Below are positions 9,516 to 16,569 of a DNA stretch of 43,810 bases, piece by piece (positions within the stretch are counted from its first letter, which is position 1; every line of letters begins with the position of its first letter). A program made the position numbers and the translations under genes. The notes under the pieces are model-generated. The model saw only the letters and a program-made list of their open reading frames with translations. It ran no database searches and was not told the DNA's origin. Location of the stretch: NCBI GenBank assembly GCA_003132865.1, contig PKYZ01000650.1, positions 1-43,810 of the forward strand, given 5' to 3'. The DNA comes from Bryobacterales bacterium (GTDB lineage Bacteria > Acidobacteriota > Terriglobia > Bryobacterales > Bryobacteraceae).

Positions 9516-10217
9516 TCAGGGTTCGAGCAGAAGCTTCCGATGGACGAGGAACCCGGGCAGCCGCATCGCGAGTTCCAGACAAACGTCCTCGTAGGACGTG
9601 TACGGCATGTACAGCATACCCGCCAAGTCGCTGGCGGTGGTAATGACCTCCTTACGCCGCGCGATGGCGACCTTGCGCTTCTTCTGATAGTTCAGATAGA
9701 AGTACGGCTTGCCGGTGCCGATAGCCACGCCGAGTTCGATCAACACGTTCGGCCGCACTTCGGTTTCGCGATCGTCGAACACGCAGAAGTCGCTTTGGCG
9801 GATGCGCTAAACGATGGTCTCGAAAACTGAGCCGTTCGGCATATCCGTATCCGAGTACCAGAGGCTGACGCCATACGGGCGGCACAGCAGTTGCAGATTG
9901 TGGCGCAGGTTATTGGTCACCTCCGGCGTGAAGCGGTGGCCCACGAAGGCGCGCAACGGACGAGCGGGCCGGAGCCGGCGATCGATCCCCAGGACGGCTT
10001 CGGCGGATTCGCCGGAAACCGAGCGAAACCGCACCGCAGAGAACTCATGGCCCGCCAGGCGCGGCCGCTTGCCTTCGCGTACGGTTTGTGCCAGGGCACG
10101 TCGCGCGGGGCGGTCCTCGAATCGTTTGAGCGAGCGCGGCGGCAGCCGGTTATACTGATGCAGAAAATCGACGTAGGCTTGGATTTGGGCGCTCGCCCTA
10201 GCCAGAGAGAGGGCCAT
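9516..10217 (-). pseudogene. TIR/deoxyribosyltransferase-like protein gene interrupted by an amber codon
   Basis: One open frame runs from ATG 10217 to TGA 9516 (about 233 codons) and is broken only by a TAG at 9807-9809. Upstream it reads FVGHRFTPEVTNNL and YSDTDMPNGSVFETIV. Downstream it resumes with RIRQSDFCVFDDRETEV and RPNVLIELGVAIGTGKPYF. The NVxxELGxxIG block resembles the catalytic-glutamate region of TIR-like NADases (CAP12-type) and of nucleoside 2-deoxyribosyltransferases. Such domains often serve as toxins in anti-phage systems; that role here is inference. The first 100 residues match nothing I know. The gene starts in a TGATG overlap with the small upstream gene. The amber codon probably inactivates it, unless it is read through or is a sequence error. 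Confidence 0.6.
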
Positions 10218-10405
10218 CAGGAGGCGGCTATCTCGACCAGTTCGCGAGCCTCTTCGGCGCTGTAGCCTTCGGCCCTCAGATTGCGCTCCAGGGTGCCTCG
10301 CCAGCCGGTTGGCGCCCACCGCGCGGGCAAGGTCCGATGATTTGCCGCTACTGTCTTCTTGGCAGCGGATTTCTTGGCGGCCGATCTTGGCTCTCTCTTC
10401 TTCAT
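10217..10405 (-). CDS. Small basic protein coupled to the TIR-like gene
   Basis: This 62-residue protein begins with a Lys/Ala/Arg-rich segment (MKKREPRSAAKKSAAKKT) and ends with a predicted amphipathic helix (YSAEEARELVEIAA). A GAGGA lies five bases before ATG 10405, a good ribosome binding site. Its TGA overlaps the next start (TGATG at 10215-10219), so the two genes form a coupled pair. I do not recognise the family. A small basic protein ahead of a possible toxin could be an antitoxin or a DNA-binding partner, but nothing in the sequence proves this. Confidence 0.6.
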   Translation of the reverse strand: MKKREPRSAAKKSAAKKTVAANHRTLPARWAPTGWRGTLERNLRAEGYSAEEARELVEIAAS

Positions 10406-10461
10406 GCGGTCCTCTACTTCCTTTGTAAGGGAGCCGAGGCGCCCGTGTCAATCTCTCCGGG

Positions 10462-10665
10462 TCAAGGCCACGGTCCAGCCGCAATTCCCGCTTGGTCCAG
10501 CCAAGCGCACAGCGCACGCATCGGACAGCTCTGCGGATCGGAAAGTGACAGGCTGCCGGCATCGGCTCGGCTTCCAGACAGCAACCGGGACGAGATCAGA
10601 GCAGGCCTGGCTGAATCCGGCGTACCCCAGATTATGATCGACTTCTAAAGTCGCAATCATCCTTT
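10462..10665 (-). pseudogene. Fragment of a second tyrosine recombinase
   Basis: Read on the minus strand, one frame gives SDPQSCPMRALCAWLDQAG followed by IAAGPWP and a stop at 10462-10464. This lines up with [19 protein letters not shown] and ITAGPLF in the intact recombinase at 8507-9478. Upstream, LISSRLLSGSRADAG matches [14 protein letters not shown], and in another frame ATLEVDH matches ALRVEDL. The fragment covers only the middle of the catalytic domain, has at least one frameshift and lacks the HxxR and Tyr boxes. It is a remnant of a diverged homologue and not a recent copy. Confidence 0.7.
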
Positions 10666-10695
10666 CCAAAACGGATAGCCTTACGGGTCAACGCC

Positions 10696-10817
10696 TCATC
10701 GCTTTGGAGGCGGTGGTGCCGCTGGCGGTGGCGCTGGCGAATGCGGCGGACATTTTGGAGGCGGCGGAGGCGGAGTATAGCCCTCCCTTAAAGGACGCGT
10801 TGGTTTTCGCTGACCAT
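10696..10817 (-). pseudogene. Tiny proline-rich gene with GYTPPPP motif, frameshifted
   Basis: ATG 10817 opens MVSENQR, then hits a stop. In the frame two bases away the sequence continues RPLREGYTPPPPPP and then KCPPHSPAPPPAAPPPPKR to a stop at 10696-10698. Removing one CG from the CGCG at the junction would join them into a protein of about 39 residues. It is the third member of a series that shares a GY-x-PP core with the two genes just upstream. Confidence 0.5.
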
Positions 10818-10824
10818 TGGGACC

Positions 10825-10941
10825 TCACTTTCCACGAGACGGTTGCTTCTCTTCCGGCGTTCTCGGTGGCGGACTCTTCCGCGGCGGCGGAGGGGGATCG
10901 TACCCACGCTTTTCGAGGGGCGGCTTGTCGCGTTTATCCAT
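10825..10941 (-). CDS. 38-residue proline-rich protein with GYDPPPPP motif
   Basis: The protein reads MDKRDKPPLEKRGYDPPPPP and continues with RKSPPPRTPEEKQPSRGK. An AGAGG lies about 11 bases before the ATG, and the gene starts 16 bases after the stop of the 3-TM gene. Its LEKRGYDPPPPP core matches LKKGYVPPAPP in the C-terminal tail of that upstream protein. It is too short for gene finders. It is charged and has no membrane segment. Its function is unknown. Confidence 0.55.
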   Translation of the reverse strand: MDKRDKPPLEKRGYDPPPPPRKSPPPRTPEEKQPSRGK

Positions 10942-10957
10942 TCCGGTTCGGGCCTCT

Positions 10958-11557
10958 CTATTTCTTTGGAGCCGGTTGCGGCGCCGGCGGCGAACTCGGT
11001 TGATTGGCCGGTTGGGTGGGCACGTACCGCACGGGCGGTGCCGGCGGGACGTATCCCTTCTTGAGTGGTGTGCTGCTCTCAGCCATAGATTGTTTGCTTT
11101 CGCTCACCCGCATATTAGCAAAAACAAAGATTCCCCAGAATGAAATTCCAAAAAAGAGGAGACCGACGGTGACATAGTTCAATACAGTTGTCGCCCGTCC
11201 CCATGGATTGATTTTCGGCCTCCCGCCGATCACGAGCTCGTCGTAGGTGCGCTCGATTGACCAGGTACAGGCGCGGTGGCTGAACAGAAATGAGAGCATG
11301 ATCGCTAGAAGGCCGACCGTAAATGCTGTCCAGGAGAGCCCCAACCATACCAAGGTCCACTGAGCGGGATGCGGCGCCGCCTCTTTTAGGAGTGCGACAG
11401 AAAATCCAAACGCCGCCGCGGCGAAGGTCAAGATAGCCTTATCGAAGGTCCTGGCGCTCTCCCGCGCAACGTCAATGAGCAGCTTTCGCTCTTCCAAATA
11501 AACGTCGTATTCGCTTTTCGGCGGCCCCGCCTTCGCTGCTCCGGTTTCTTCAGCCAC
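10958..11557 (-). CDS. Three-TM membrane protein with proline-rich tail
   Basis: This 199-residue protein has an N-terminal cytoplasmic-type helix (YLEERKLLIDVARESARTFD) and three membrane segments: AILTFAAAAFGFSVALL, WLGLSWTAFTVGLLAIMLSF and NYVTVGLLFFGISFWGIF. It ends in a long Pro-rich tail beginning PLKKGYVPPAPP. It resembles uncharacterised small membrane proteins of the SLATT-like kind seen near defence genes, but I cannot assign a family. It heads a possible three-gene unit with two tiny proline-rich ORFs that share the tail motif, which hints that tail and small proteins may bind the same partner. Confidence 0.65.
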   Translation of the reverse strand: MAEETGAAKAGPPKSEYDVYLEERKLLIDVARESARTFDKAILTFAAAAFGFSVALLKEAAPHPAQWTLVWLGLSWTAFTVGLLAIMLSFLFSHRACTWSIERTYDELVIGGRPKINPWGRATTVLNYVTVGLLFFGISFWGIFVFANMRVSESKQSMAESSTPLKKGYVPPAPPVRYVPTQPANQPSSPPAPQPAPKK

Positions 11558-11760
11558 GTATACAATTGCCTCAAATCACGATTCGCTCCACCTCATCGAG
11601 CGAGATCTCATCCCCGCGCCGATTCGTACAGACCCGTCCGCGCGCCGATTCGTGCGGATCCATCTGCTGCGACTTCCACCTTACCGCCGTTTCTTGAGTA
11701 CGCGGTAATTCCGGTTGCACGAACGTGTGGCAGCCGATCAAAGTCTTTACGCCCGCGCCG

Positions 11761-11928
11761 GCATCTCGTGCGTGACCAGTATTTCCATCCGCAGCATGAC
11801 GACTTCCGGCCGCGCACGATGTGGTCGCTATCAAACGCTTTCACATCCGTGCTGAAGGAGATCGACCCGGTCCCGCAGTACAAAGCGACGGGCAAGCTCG
11901 CCGGCTTTCGGGCGACGGGTAAGTCGTG
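11761..11928 (+). pseudogene. C-terminal remnant of a phage/plasmid-type protein (possibly DUF932-like)
   Basis: A plus-strand frame reads RDQYFHPQHDDFRPRTMWSL, then SNAFTSVLKEIDPVPQYKAT and GKLAGFRATGKS, to a stop at 11926-11928. The composition and regular pattern look like real protein sequence. It recalls the end of large phage/plasmid proteins, perhaps DUF932; this is a weak memory-based match. No start codon or N-terminal part is present, so it is a fragment. Minus-strand frames in 11571-11895 seem to be antisense. Confidence 0.35.
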
Positions 11929-12048
11929 AGCACCCGACTTCCCTGCCCTTCATTGGACAGCGAGCGGCCTCGGTTTCCAATCTGACGCCGACGCGGATAC
12001 CCCCGCGCCGGTTTTCATCCGAAAGATAAATGGCCCACGGCGCGCCGC

Positions 12049-12258
12049 TTACCGGAGCAAGCGCGCGATGTGGGGCACGGCGGCTACGAGCGGTTTAATA
12101 TCAATCCCACAAAGCGCCAGGGCAAGCAGCAGTAGCGCGACTGCAATCGTGAGAATGAGCTTCTGCATCTCCGGCGTGATGGTTTTTCTCTGTTGTCGGG
12201 TGGAACTCGGTTTCCGGCGCGCCTTGCGGCCGGCCTTGGGACGTTTCGCGTTCTTCAC
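12049..12258 (-). CDS. Small single-TM protein with basic N-terminus
   Basis: This 69-residue protein has a strongly basic first half (MKNAKRPKAGRKARRKPSST) and one hydrophobic helix (LILTIAVALLLLALALCG). The start is GTG 12258, supported by GGGGGA six bases upstream. Such short basic membrane proteins are common in acidobacteria and are uncharacterised. Paired inverted repeats 57-93 bases upstream may regulate it. There is no nearby partner on the same strand. Confidence 0.6.
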   Translation of the reverse strand: MKNAKRPKAGRKARRKPSSTRQQRKTITPEMQKLILTIAVALLLLALALCGIDIKPLVAAVPHIARLLR

Positions 12259-12314
12259 AAATCCCCCTTTTTCTTCGGTCAGAGCCTTGAACTGGGAGGC
12301 GACTTGCGGTACGC

Positions 12315-12351
12315 TTGACCTGATTCAGGGTCAACCGTCAAAACGTTGACC
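12315..12351. promoter_or_regulatory. Overlapping TTGACC/GGTCAA inverted repeats (possible operator)
   Basis: Three half-sites alternate within 37 bases: TTGACC at 12315, GGTCAA at 12329 and TTGACC near 12346. They form the near-palindrome TTGACCTGATTCAGGGTCAA and the hairpin GGTCAAC(C)GT-CAAA-ACGTTGACC. The site lies just upstream of the small membrane protein gene (minus strand). TTGACC could also serve as a -35 box there. A dimeric repressor site is plausible but unproven. Confidence 0.45.
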
Positions 12352-12361
12352 ACAAGTAACC

Positions 12362-12396
12362 GGGTCTCCTGATAGTTCCAAGCTACCGGGAGACCC
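12362..12396. terminator. Long hairpin, possible terminator or structured RNA
   Basis: Arms GGGTCTCC (12362-12369) and GGAGACCC (12389-12396) pair perfectly. A T.G wobble and the inner arms GATAG/CTACC (one mismatch) extend the stem to about 14 pairs with a 7-base loop. On the plus strand it is followed by a pyrimidine-rich TCCCTTCCTTTC run, which is only moderately U-rich. A terminator or a small structured RNA both fit. Confidence 0.4.
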
Positions 12397-12840
12397 TCCC
12401 TTCCTTTCAGCCTCACCTAGGGTAACGAGACGCGATTATGGGTTGATGACGGAAGTGTTAAGATCAGGTTACGAAGTGTGCGGCTTGCTGCCCAGATTGA
12501 CCTCTGGTTGTCCCCTTTTTTCCCTTTAGCTTCAGCTACTTAAACCGATCTTCCGCGCGCCAATAGAAAGGCCTGTTGTTCCTCTCTAACCTCCAACCCC
12601 CCGTAACATTACAGAACCGCCCTGATGATCGGTCCCCTTTCCGTCGGCATCAAAGACGACGGCATCTTCGATCAGGGAGAGGCCTTCGCCATCCTTCCCG
12701 AAGCCCAAGCGTTCGGGGTGTCATTCTTGGCATGACAACTCCCAAGGTTATTACTTCTGATAACGTTCTCTTATCAGAAGTTACTGATCGCCCACATTTT
12801 TCGCACATGCGCACAATCGCCGTCATCGTGTTAGTTTAGT
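12397..12840. other. Non-coding stretch before the 12841 gene
   Basis: No convincing gene is present. A 36-codon ORF at 12625-12735 (MIGPLSVGIKDDGIF...) matches nothing known to me. The run TTGTCCCCTTTTTTCCC near 12508 resembles the TGTCCCCTT arm of the hairpin at 13371-13396, so the two could flank the intervening gene. The main feature is the perfect inverted repeat listed separately. Confidence 0.4.
12753..12781. other. Perfect 11-bp inverted repeat with 7-bp spacer (recombinase site or operator)
   Basis: ACTTCTGATAA and TTATCAGAAGT are exact reverse complements separated by CGTTCTC. Arms ending in ATAA and TTAT around a short spacer recall XerC/XerD-type sites (6-bp spacer) and core sites of lambda-type integrases (7-bp overlap). 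The sequence is AT-rich against a GC-rich background and lies 60 bases before the 12841 gene, so an operator for that gene is the main alternative. Confidence 0.55.
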
Positions 12841-13344
12841 ATGGTGCCCGATAAACCCATATGGTATGGGCGGCTGGATCAAGTCATCGCAGAGCTTGAC
12901 AACCTCCCTTGGCCGTGGGTGGACCGCGAAACGCTCCAGTCTCTCCTGCAGGTGGGTCCAAGAAGAGCCCAGCAAATACTGCGGCCTTGCGTTACCCGCC
13001 AGGTTGGGGCTAACGGCGTGGCCGGACGCGAGGAACTAATCGCGCATTTGAGACGCTTGGCGACCGGCGACGAAGCCCACTATGAACGGCGGCGCCGCCA
13101 AAGGCTCGCCCAGGTTTTGGAAGGACTGCGGCAGGCCGCACTAGCTCAGCCGAAGGTACTGGTGGAAGCGCCCACCACCGTGCTCAATCAGGAATTCGCC
13201 AATCTGCCGGATGGCGTTGCGGTATCGCCAGGAGCCATTTCCATAACCTTTTCTTCGCCCAGCGAGGCGCTGCAGAGACTTCTCGCTCTCGCCATGGCGA
13301 TTGGCAACGATTTCAATGAATTCGAGCGAATGGCCGGGAGATGA
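12841..13344 (+). CDS. Hypothetical protein with HTH-like N-terminus
   Basis: The protein has 167 residues. It opens with YGRLDQVIAELDNLPWPWVD, then RETLQSLLQVGPRRAQQIL, which looks like a helix-turn-helix or helix-hairpin-helix-like segment. A basic coiled region (YERRRRQRLAQVLEGLRQ) follows, and then a conserved-looking end LLALAMAIGNDFNEFER. I know similar uncharacterised proteins only as a repeated family in acidobacterial genomes. ATG 12841 follows shortly after the inverted repeat at 12753-12781. The gene is intact and lies between two GGGGACA-type sequences, so it may have moved as a unit. Confidence 0.6.
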   Translation: MVPDKPIWYGRLDQVIAELDNLPWPWVDRETLQSLLQVGPRRAQQILRPCVTRQVGANGVAGREELIAHLRRLATGDEAHYERRRRQRLAQVLEGLRQAALAQPKVLVEAPTTVLNQEFANLPDGVAVSPGAISITFSSPSEALQRLLALAMAIGNDFNEFERMAGR

Positions 13345-13370
13345 TCGACCCGTGAAGTCGTTTCAACCAC

Positions 13371-13396
13371 AGGGGTCACATAGGGAGCTGTCCCCT
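13371..13396. repeat. REP-like hairpin truncating the GT2 pseudogene
   Basis: AGGGGTCA and TGTCCCCT pair over eight positions with one mismatch around a 10-base loop. GGGGTCA...TGTCCCC palindromes are a common dispersed type, often linked to REP/RAYT systems. The coding similarity of the GT2 gene stops here, after GWFRAGYP, so the element marks a breakpoint. It could also terminate transcription of the 12841 gene. Confidence 0.5.
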
Positions 13397-14308
13397 TACG
13401 GATATCCGGCGCGAAACCAGCCCAGTTCCCGCAGGGTTGCGGTGCGGACCACCAGCAGATGGCCTAAGTACATGCCGCATCGCAGCAAGTCCGGAGAAAA
13501 TGCGGGTTTGAAAATCGGCTGCACCCGGCGGCTCTGGTTGTCCAGGTAATCCTCGTCGCTATACAACAGGTCGGGTTGCGAATCCTGGACGGCTTGGGCC
13601 ACACAATCGAGCGCGTGCGGCGCCAGCACATCGTCCTGATCCAGGAAACCGGTATATTCCCCGCTGACCAATTTAAAACGCCCGAAATGCCCAGGCGCTC
13701 GCTAGAGCGTACAAAGCGGATGCGGGGTTCGGTCGACATCAGGGCGGTAAAATGCTCGGCCACCCAATCCTGTTTGGAGGCATCGTCGCATACACAGAGT
13801 TGCCAGCAGCCGTAGGTTTGGTCGAGTACCGAGGCAACGGCCGCTTCCAGCCAGTCCCGTTGGGGATTGTGCACCGGTAAAATCAGGCTGATGAGCGGTT
13901 GTCTGGTGCGTTTCCGCTCGCCTGGCGCCTGTTCGCTTTCCACCCACAGCCGGTAACGATCCGCCGTAAAGTGAGGATTCACCAACTTCAGATAGAGCGG
14001 ATGCAAAGCAGAATGCAGCAGTAATTGGCCCAGGCGCCCCTTCCAGTCTCCCAAAAACCGGCCGGCCGCTGCAGAGTGCGCCGGAGCCGGCTATTCTCAA
14101 TGTCCAGCAGCCGCCGCTCGAACTCGGCGTAATGCCGGACCGCCTGCTTCTCGCCGGCTTCGATGTGCGACAGGGCCTCTTCCAAGAACCTCGCGAGCGC
14201 CAGGAGTTCCCGCCGTGACGGCGGAGAATCCGTACGGCGCAGCAACTCCTGCAGTTCCGCGATTGCCCGGCGTAACTGTGTAGTGTTTCCGGCCAGGCTT
14301 TCCTCACA
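13396..14308 (-). pseudogene. Broken GT2 glycosyltransferase with coiled-coil N-terminus
   Basis: Pieces in three frames make one GT2 protein. The N-terminal coiled coil (LARFLEEALSHIEAGEKQAV) runs to RTLQRPAGF. Loss of one T in a TTTTT run near 14052 moves the frame to GDWKGRLGQLLLHSALHP. The GT-A core then reads QPLISLILPVHNPQ and VCDDASKQDWV up to RLGISGVLNW. A small deletion near 13690 shifts the frame again to LVSGEYTGFLDQDDVLAPHA, which carries the DxD-like motif. It ends at GWFRAGYP, short of a complete GT2. The gene followed the ABC exporter directly; its frame is open back to the ATPase stop, with only TTG/CTG starts. Confidence 0.75.
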
Positions 14309-15040
14309 TTACGCATGTGCGGCTTGCCGCCCCGCATATGCTTCCGCAACATCCGCCACCGCACCACTCAGGATCAATTCGCCATGGTCGAGCCAAATGG
14401 CGCGGTCGCACAATTGCCGGATCATGTTCGAATGCGACACGCACAACAGAGTTTTCCCCGCATTCCGGAATTCGTGTACTTTCTCGATGCATTTGGTCTG
14501 AAACGCTGCGTCGCCCACCGCCAGGATTTCGTCGATGAGCAGAATCTCGGGATCCCTGTTGACCGCCACGGAAAACGCCAGCCGCATCACCATGCCTGTT
14601 GAATAGGTCCGTAAAGGCTCATCGATGAATTCGCGGATCCCCGAGAATTCCACGATGCGTTCGAACGCCTCGGCGGTCTGCCTGCGCGACAGCCCCAATA
14701 ACGCCGCATTCAACCGGACATTCTCCCGTCCCGTGAGATCGGGATGAAAACCGGATCCCAATTCCAGTAAAGCGGCCACCTGCCCGTTCACCGTCACGAC
14801 GCCTTCATCGGGCTGCGAGACGCCCGCGGCGAGGCCCAGCAAGGTGCTCTTACCGGCTCCATTGCTCCCAATCACCGCGAGGCTTTCGCCACGCTCCACG
14901 GAGAAGGAGACGTGCTTTAACGCAAAGAACGGATCCTCTTTTTGCCGCGTGAAAAACCGCGTCAAGTGATTGCGCAGCAACATCTGCCCGGCATGCCGGT
15001 GAAATTTCTTGGACACGTTGTGAAATTCAATCACGCTCAT
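14309..15040 (-). CDS. Polysaccharide ABC exporter, ATP-binding protein (Wzt/KpsT type)
   Basis: This 243-residue ATPase has Walker A GSNGAGKSTLL, a Q-loop/ExH region typical of O-antigen exporters (LLELGSGFHPDLTGRENV), signature YSTGMVMRLAF and Walker B ILLIDEILAVGD. It energises export of a finished lipid-linked polysaccharide across the inner membrane with the permease encoded just upstream (6-base gap). It lacks the C-terminal carbohydrate-binding extension of long Wzt proteins, so chain-end recognition is not expected. A broken GT2 gene follows directly. Confidence 0.92.
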   Translation of the reverse strand: MSVIEFHNVSKKFHRHAGQMLLRNHLTRFFTRQKEDPFFALKHVSFSVERGESLAVIGSNGAGKSTLLGLAAGVSQPDEGVVTVNGQVAALLELGSGFHPDLTGRENVRLNAALLGLSRRQTAEAFERIVEFSGIREFIDEPLRTYSTGMVMRLAFSVAVNRDPEILLIDEILAVGDAAFQTKCIEKVHEFRNAGKTLLCVSHSNMIRQLCDRAIWLDHGELILSGAVADVAEAYAGRQAAHA

Positions 15041-15046
15041 GATCTC

Positions 15047-15808
15047 TCACAGATGATCGGAGAACCGGGGTTTCAGACTCCGAAAGACCACTAGGCCTAA
15101 AGCCAGCATGAAGATCGAGATCGCGGTGAGTTTGAGCATTAGCGCAGTGCCCGGCCGCGTCCCCTCCATCAGAATGTCGCGCATGGCCATCACCAGCGCC
15201 GCTACTGGGTTGAGCTGGTAAATGGGCTTGTAGTTCGCGGGAATGATGGCAAAAGAATAAACCACGGGCACCATCCAGAACAGAACGGTGTTAGCCGATT
15301 CGACCAGATAGCGCATGTCCCGGATATACACGTTGAGCGCGGACGTGATCAGGGAGAGCCCGCACACAAAGATCACTTCCAGTCCCCAGATCAACGGCAG
15401 CCAGACCCAATGGCGGTTCGGAGTTTTTCCGAACAGAAAGACCAGCCCGATCAAAAGGCCGATCTGAATGAACAGATGCAAACAGTTCGAGAGCACCGCG
15501 GCCAACGGAATGATTTCGCGGGGCGCCGGCACGCGCTTGATGAGGCCGGCATTATCGACCAGTGAAGTTGTCCCGGAACTCCAGGCGATGCTGAAGAAAT
15601 TGAAGGGGACCAGGCCGCACATCACAAACAGAGCAAAATCCCGGTTAGGGTTCTTGAGTATCTTGGTGAAAACGAACGTCAGTACGCCCATCATCACCAG
15701 CGGATTCAAAAGCGACCAGAGGACCCCCAGTGACATGTTGCGATAGCGGATCTTAAAGTCCTTTGCGATCAAGTTGGATAAAAGGAAAAGAGAATCGCCA
15801 CGCCACAT
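15047..15808 (-). CDS. Polysaccharide ABC exporter, permease (Wzm type, ABC-2)
   Basis: The protein has about 253 residues and six hydrophobic segments. It has the amphipathic N-terminal stretch of ABC-2 exporters ([19 protein letters not shown]) and the conserved [19 protein letters not shown]. It forms the channel for the ATPase at 14309-15040. ATG 15808 fits the family start. A longer GTG frame from 15859 would cross a TATACT box (15835-15840) that could be the -10 of the operon promoter, so I prefer the shorter form. Upstream lies the divergent methyltransferase fragment. Confidence 0.88.
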   Translation of the reverse strand: MWRGDSLFLLSNLIAKDFKIRYRNMSLGVLWSLLNPLVMMGVLTFVFTKILKNPNRDFALFVMCGLVPFNFFSIAWSSGTTSLVDNAGLIKRVPAPREIIPLAAVLSNCLHLFIQIGLLIGLVFLFGKTPNRHWVWLPLIWGLEVIFVCGLSLITSALNVYIRDMRYLVESANTVLFWMVPVVYSFAIIPANYKPIYQLNPVAALVMAMRDILMEGTRPGTALMLKLTAISIFMLALGLVVFRSLKPRFSDHL

Positions 15809-16031
15809 GATAGGGGCCGCTTTGGAAACTCCCGAGTATAGCACACGCTGCGCCGGCACGTTCTCCGGGCGAATTTGAGCTAGACTGATCGTTCAATCCC
15901 TGTGTGACAGGTCCACGGCCTGCCGCTATCCGGATAATCCTTGACGTGTTGACGCGCCTCACCCACTGCCTGGAACTGGTGGTCCTGCTGCCACCGCCGC
16001 CGCCCAAAGCCGCTGTAGCGCGGGATCTGTC

Positions 16032-16195
16032 ATGACCGAGGGCGGGCGCCTGAAGGAAATAGCGTTCGATCTGTACGAGCGGTATATCCTGCTGAATCCT
16101 GCTGGAGCACATAGGCAAGCTCTTTCGGCCACGCGAGTCCACGTACAACATCCTGGATGTAGGCGGGCATACGCCCGCGTTCTGGCCCGGATTGA
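16032..16195 (+). pseudogene. N-terminal fragment of a SAM methyltransferase, frameshifted by a 10-bp duplication
   Basis: ATG 16032 gives MTEGGRLKEIAFDLYERYIL, then the frame is lost. Bases 16086-16095 (ATCCTGCTGA) are repeated at 16096-16105 (ATCCTGCTGG). Deleting one copy restores RYILLEHIGKLFRPREST followed by YNILDVGGHTPAFWPG, the glycine-rich SAM-binding motif I of class I methyltransferases. The homology ends at about 16195, where another gene fragment begins. It stands divergent from the ABC exporter. Confidence 0.65.
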
Positions 16196-16480
16196 GTGCT
16201 AAAAGGCTCAGTTAAGCAGGGAACCCCGATATCGGTGATGTGGGCTGGCTGGCGTTATGGCGATCACGCCATCCCGAGAGATCACGGGATATTCTTTCTC
16301 GATCACTCTGCCGCGGGTTTATGGTCCCTTCTGCCGGCCGCCAGTGGGGACATGACGTGGTGGGACACGTACGTCCATACACCCGACGCGGCAACAGGAC
16401 GCCCACAAGCCAACGCATCGGCGCTGGAGAAGGCGTCGTCGGAGATCGTTGCCGCCGTGGAAGCGGCGGGCAACGTCTAA
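16196..16480 (+). pseudogene. Fragment of a paralogue of the 18467 secreted protein
   Basis: The sequence VLKGSVKQGTPISVMW, then HGIFFLDHSAAGLWSLLPAA, matches VLKGSWATGAVLAATG and HGIFFLAKDGSGPMRLVPPM of the gene at 18467. It lacks the N-terminus and signal peptide; a TGA directly precedes it, and the residues just before (ARIE) lie in another frame. It ends at 16480 without the later repeat region, so only a middle piece survives. Its fusion to the methyltransferase remnant marks a recombination junction. Confidence 0.6.
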
Positions 16481-16569
16481 ATAACAGATACTAAGACCTG
16501 TTTTCCTGTTGACATCCTCCCCCATGTCATAATAACCGAGGTTTCGAATGCTTCCAACCGGAGGTTACC

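Noticed and set aside
11571..11895. Minus-strand frames of 87 and 95 codons
   Set aside because: The plus strand carries better protein-like sequence (HDDFRPRTMWSLSNAF), and the minus frames lack start signals and family features.
12625..12735. 36-codon plus-strand ORF
   Set aside because: No ribosome binding site, no recognised similarity and no partner; kept only as a note in the gap entry.
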